Shown piece after piece: positions 59,771-64,000 of a DNA stretch of 64,000 nucleotides. Under the pieces are notes generated by a model. That model saw only the letters and a program-made list of their open reading frames with translations, was not told the DNA's origin and searched no databases. The position numbers were made by a program, and so were the translations under genes. The stretch is taken from positions 24,010,770-24,074,769 of the forward strand of contig NC_091165.1 in the NCBI RefSeq assembly GCF_040958095.1, in the 5' to 3' direction. Position 1 is the stretch's first letter; every line of letters begins with the position of its first letter. The DNA is from Procambarus clarkii (taxonomy: Eukaryota > Arthropoda > Malacostraca > Decapoda > Cambaridae).

Positions 59771-60030
59771 AAGTCAGATAATATTGTTTGTTAACACATT
59801 TCTCAACAATGAACAGTCAGTTTTATCAAGCTAACATATCCTAACACAACGAGTGAGAGTATTAACTGGTCTAATTATTTTATTAGACCAGTATATATTA
59901 TTAGATTATACTGGTTAACGTAATTTTTAACTAATTAACTAATAATTAAATTAGTTAAATAACTTTAACTAATTTAACTAATTTTTAACGTAATTTTTTA
60001 TAATTAACGTTATAATTAGATTATACTGGC

Positions 60031-60175
60031 ATATATATATATATATATATATGCCTGTTCATTACAACTATTTAACACTGGGATGGGGTCAGGATAAGGA
60101 TTTGGGATGGGATGGGGAGGAATGGTGCCAAACCACTTGGACGGCGGTCGGGGATTGAACGCCTAGGACTGCTAC
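60031..60175. repeat. (AT)n then SINE family 2, copy 3
   Basis: (AT)11 at 60031-60052, then GGATAAGGATTTGGGATGGG and CGGGGATTGAACGC. Confidence 0.75.
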
Positions 60176-60410
60176 TGTGCATTTAAATTACTAACTTACC
60201 TGAGAGTCTATATCCCTACATGTCAATGTTTGTGTATACTGGTAATGTGAGGAACATACAGAAGATAAGGGTAGCTGAACACCACAAAATGCTGATGGAC
60301 AACTTTATTAATGTTGCATAATGAAATGTGTAAGTACTTCATTCATAATGATGTGCTGCCCGAAATCTTAGCGAAGTATCCAAAATTTGCTTACTGTAGG
60401 TAATGCATGC

Positions 60411-60662
60411 ACATGACTGTAAAGCTGCCGCCCAGTTGGGTGGGTGTGGAGCACATGACTGTAAAGCTGCCGCCCAGTTGGGTGGGTGTGGAGCACATGA
60501 CTGTAAAGCTGCCGCCCAGTTGGGTGGGTGTGGAGCACATGACTGTAAAGCTGCCGTCCAGTTGGGTGGGTGTGGAGCACATGACTGTAAAGCTGCCGCC
60601 CAGTTGGGTGGGTGTGGAGCACATGACTGTAAAGCTGCCGCCCAGTTGGGTGGGTGTGGAGC
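60411..60662 (+). repeat. Six tandem copies of a 42-bp unit in the LINE 3' UTR
   Basis: The unit starts ACATGACTGTAAAGCTGCCG and ends GGGTGTGGAGC. Six full units (252 bp) differ at about one base (a C to T in unit 4). The period is a multiple of three, so all frames stay open, but they code for nothing recognisable. Confidence 0.97.
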
Positions 60663-60811
60663 AAGACTAGTAACTGTGTGACTCACCATATATGTAAAGT
60701 GCCTTGTATAGTGACTGTTGTGAGCCTCTTGTTGATCACCTGTGACACAGATTATTGATGTGTGTATTTGTGTAGGTGATTAAATATGTATGTGTATGTA
60801 TATATGTATAC

Positions 60812-60962
<151 letters not shown>

Positions 60963-61157
60963 TGTATGTATGAGTGTGTGTACATGTGTATACAACATTA
61001 ATAATTTTGTAACTAGCGTCAAACATTGTTATTTGCTTAGCTAAACGAACTAGAGGGTTCAGTTCCTGAACCGATTATGTGCCACTGTAATCCTTTACAC
61101 CACCGCCCACGGGATAGGTATGGGGTGCATAATAAAGAAAGAAATAGAAGAAATTGA

Positions 61158-62030
61158 AATTGCATAATACGGTTATTGACATTCAATAATAGTAAGATAA
61201 AGTAATGAGGACCAAATGGGAGACCAGTGATCAGATGAATATTACAGACTCAAGGGTAGCCTTCTCTTCTTGTATATAAATGAATAAATAAATTCGTTTG
61301 TTTAATTCTAATGCTTGTAGGCGAGAACAGTTGTGAACGCCAGCTAGCGCACAAGTACATGAGCGCCCAAAATACTTTTACACAAAAGACATGTACAGAC
61401 AGGCGTGTGACTTTTGACTTCTTTTTTATTGATTAATATTAAATATTAGGCGCTTACCTATAATAGTTATCATTTTATACATGTATAACTATCACATAAT
61501 AAATATAAAAGGAGTTTATCCAAAAACTGACAGAAGTGTTGTGTTTTGTGCGTTGTATCGTGTTTGTGGGCATTAGGGTGTGTTGTGTTTACGCTGGCGG
61601 GCAGCGTCCTTACCAGCTCCGGATTATGTCTATTACATCACTAAACTTCATTTAATAACTATATGCCTGTTAAATAGAAGATTTTAATTGTTAATAGCAT
61701 TATATTGTCGTTTTAATATGGAACACGTACACATATGCGAAACGTCGAAAGCTGGTGTCCGAAGTGGTAAAAATATTAGTGTGCGATGTTGTCAATGTAC
61801 GGAGTGTCTTGTATCCGGTCAGCTTTGTTCGGTTTAGCTGCCTTATGAACCTTAATAAGAAGCTTATCGTATGTAATAATTAATTAGATATACAGTTCGT
61901 GTAATTTGCCTGTTGTTGTGTAATATATGAAGATGCTTAGATAGTTACCATAAAAGAGTGCGTGTAGTAAGTGTGAGAGAGAGGGTGGTGTGTGGAGGGA
62001 ACCGGACGCTGAGTGACAACAACAACAGTC
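61158..62030. other. 5' flank of the 62-kb gene
   Basis: Contains an (AAATA)n tail fragment at 61264-61293 and otherwise unrecognised DNA; promoter position unknown. Confidence 0.4.
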
Positions 62031-62102
62031 ATGGCGAGGAGGCTGCTGCTGGCTTCTGTTGCCTCGCTTTTATCAACACTTGTAACACACTGTCTGGCTC
62101 AG
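62031..62102 (+). CDS. Unrecognised secreted or membrane protein, exon 1 (signal peptide)
   Basis: The ATG at 62031 (purine at -3, G at +4) opens MARRLLLASVASLLSTLVTH CLAQ, 24 codons: a basic start, a long hydrophobic core and a CLA/Q cleavage-like end, a classic signal peptide filling the exon. It ends in phase 0 at a CAG/GTGAGA donor. The 5' flank (61950-62030) is purine-rich with no in-frame upstream ATG that extends this frame. The gene continues at 63352 and beyond the window. I do not recognise the family. Confidence 0.7.
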
Positions 62103-62594
62103 GTGAGAAGTCTCTACCACATATATCACCTCTTAACCAGTTTTACTATAAATACTGAACAATACCTTGCTATGACTGAGGATTAGGCATGAATTTGCAT
62201 AATAAGTTATGGGCTCTGTGATGACTAAAAGTGAGTCAGAAGAGTAGTGATTATTGACCCACTAGTACTGACCTCTTTTAACGTGGCTGGTTAATATGTG
62301 GCACTAGTGTGAGCTCTAGACACCACACACTTCTCATGCACTCTGGTTGAGCTCACTTTGCCAAGTGTGAAACATTTATTTTTGACCTTGGCAACTGTCG
62401 TGATGCTTCTGCCTTAAGTTCATGTCTTAATATCAATTTTAAGGGACATAAAATATATATATATATATTTATATTAAAAAATATTTAATGCTAAAAGTTA
62501 TAACCATATGTATTAATAGTGTGGTGAGTACTAATAACGTAAATGAAAATGGATAACTAAATAATGTGTGTACAAAGACTATGGATAGTTTCTT

Positions 62595-62633
<39 letters not shown>

Positions 62634-63351
62634 GTTTATTCAGGTAAAGTACATATGTATAAGAGGTTTTACAAAAATTGATAGATTTATAGATAGAGCT
62701 AGTATATACAATGCCTAAAGCCACTATTACGCAAAGCGTTTCGGGCAGATTTTATAATTATTTTAATTATATTCAGCATTTGGATATATAATCTGTAAGG
62801 CAACTGTTGTGGGGTTAGTCACCATCTGAAATAAATATGATAAGCTACATTGAAACATAATGAATTTACTACACAAAAACTACTTACACATTGTCATGGT
62901 AAGTAGTGTCATTAGATATAATATCATGATGTTTATCTACTTCCAAAAATTATCGTGTGAAGTAATATCGTATTATCAAGCATTTCCTAATACTGTATTA
63001 GTTTAGCTTTGTTATTCTGTATTTCCACATCTCCCAGCCCCAAGTTTATATTTCTATAATTAACATTGTGTATCTGCTTTGCACAAAGTATTGATGATAT
63101 CATTGATTGTATAATTTGTTCTATGCTAATTCATGCTCCTCTTTATAATACTTCTTGGTTAAAGATGTAAACAAACACCAAAATGAGAGTAGGTTTTGTT
63201 TGTAGGTTTGACAAATTTGACTGCAAGTGCTTTGACGTATCAATATATGATTTTGTAGAAATAAGTACTGTACAAGAAGATTCTTCCATTCCTTGCACAT
63301 TGTTATTTTTATTTTGAGTATTGATTCAATAGACTTTTCCACATTACACAG
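62103..63351 (+). other. Intron 1 of the 62-kb gene
   Basis: GTGAGA donor and ACATTACACAG acceptor; AT-rich, holds a family B LINE tail. Confidence 0.65.
62598..62755 (-). repeat. LINE 3' tail (family B) in intron 1 of the 62-kb gene
   Basis: Starts with (AAT)n on the plus strand and carries the shared block CACTATTACGCAAAGCGTTT followed by CGGGCAG. The same tail follows the reverse transcriptase at 51845-53671. Antisense to the host gene. Confidence 0.85.
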
Positions 63352-63480
63352 GGTAAGATTGACTATCCTGTTTCTGGGATCCTTAAGAGCCGCTCAAATG
63401 CTACCAGTGATAACTCTGAGAAATACTGCATAATCTTCTACAGGACTATTAGCCATCTAGCTGGAAATGAAGACTCTGCT
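63352..63480 (+). CDS. Unrecognised secreted or membrane protein, exon 2
   Basis: A 129-nt exon between ACATTACACAG and GTAAGTCA, phase 0 at both ends, encodes GKIDYPVSGILKSRSNATSD and then NSEKYCIIFYRTISHLAGNE and DSA. It joins the signal peptide exon in frame and adds one N-glycosylation sequon (Asn40-Ala-Thr) and one Cys, consistent with a lumenal or extracellular chain. No further exon in the remaining 520 bp could be supported: the one open stretch at the very end hits a stop in the required phase. Family unknown to me; the partial product is 67 residues. Confidence 0.65.
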
Positions 63481-64000
63481 GTAAGTCATTAATATTTAAT
63501 TAAAATTTTTCGTATTCATTTGGGAATAATAATGAATTGAATAAGATAAGATAGACTTATTGTGCAGACCATTTAATAGAGCTACAGGTACAGTATATAT
63601 ACAGGTATACAGTACTCTGTAAAGCCTCATATAAGACAACTAAACAGAAAATAGAGAATGTTGTTTATCTCGTATAATGATAAAATTTATATACTGTAGC
63701 ATAGTTAATGAGTAGAAGTGTTTATGCATGACACTGTGTAATAGATGATTAAGTCTTGATGATATGTACCTTGAATTTTTGGGATTTTATTTTTAATGTC
63801 AATATTTAATGTATCATTATTAAAATATTATTGTATATAAAATATAACAAATATAGTAATGAAAATCATAATATAAAATTTATTTCATTGACAAAAATGT
63901 AGCATAATTTATTTCTGTAATGAAGTCCTTGATTTATTGTATCGGTGGAGATAACTTATGGAGAAAATGGATGAGAAACTGTTTGAGCACATTTATCGTG
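63481..64000 (+). other. Intron 2 of the 62-kb gene, running off the window
   Basis: GTAAGT donor; AT-rich, no further exon supported. Confidence 0.55.

Noticed and set aside
63940-64000. A third exon of the 62-kb gene at the window end
   Set aside because: No clear acceptor, and the required phase meets a TGA after a few codons.

Overview
This window is eukaryotic nuclear DNA, most likely from an arthropod and probably a decapod crustacean. The evidence is spliced genes with GT-AG introns, very long (AT)n and (GA)n microsatellites, scattered TTAGG-type (TTAGGTTAGG) motifs, many non-LTR retroelement tails, tRNA-headed SINEs, and a protein-coding gene whose exons align to an animal SLC35 transporter. 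No species can be named from the sequence alone. I found no bacterial operon, CRISPR array, rRNA gene or intact tRNA gene.

Two host genes are supported. (1) A complete nine-exon gene on the minus strand (CDS 46522 down to 34508) encodes a 329-residue SLC35B1-type transporter of the endoplasmic reticulum membrane. All exon phases join, and eight introns have recognisable splice sites; the last one uses a GC donor. Its introns hold a 34-bp GC-rich minisatellite, a LINE tail, a tRNA-like SINE pair and a decayed Tigger/pogo transposase. (2) The 5' end of a plus-strand gene (62031 onward) encodes a signal peptide followed by a lumenal or extracellular segment. Two coding exons are visible and the gene runs off the right edge; I do not recognise the family.

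Layout. 0-15 kb: repeats and low-complexity DNA, including a 25-bp minisatellite (3.1-4.4 kb), a 21-bp minisatellite (9.0-9.6 kb), a (GA)n tract, and a 390-bp inverted-repeat element sitting inside a TA microsatellite (6.9-7.5 kb). 15-31 kb: a decayed CR1-like LINE, SINEs, a 74+8+74 bp perfect palindrome (18.03 kb), inverted-repeat composites (24.4-25.5 kb) and an about 400-bp (AT)n tract (28.6 kb). 31-34.5 kb: AT-rich DNA with little recognisable. 34.5-46.5 kb: the SLC35B1 gene. 46.9-61.2 kb: a dense mobile-element cluster. It holds LINE tails, a MULE-type transposase fragment, a nearly intact LINE reverse transcriptase with one in-frame stop, a probable old LTR, and a complete short LTR retrotransposon with LTRs that look identical and a 4-bp target duplication. 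It also holds a pyrimidine-rich 1-kb tract and a LINE 3' end carrying exactly six copies of a 42-bp unit. 62-64 kb: start of the second gene.

The two genes are about 15 kb apart and transcribed divergently, with no sign of joint regulation. I did not find a convincing new biological system. The most interesting material is the structure of the mobile elements (perfect palindromes, a non-autonomous LTR element, tail-unit amplification, elements nested in TA repeats) and the GC-AG intron in a housekeeping gene.
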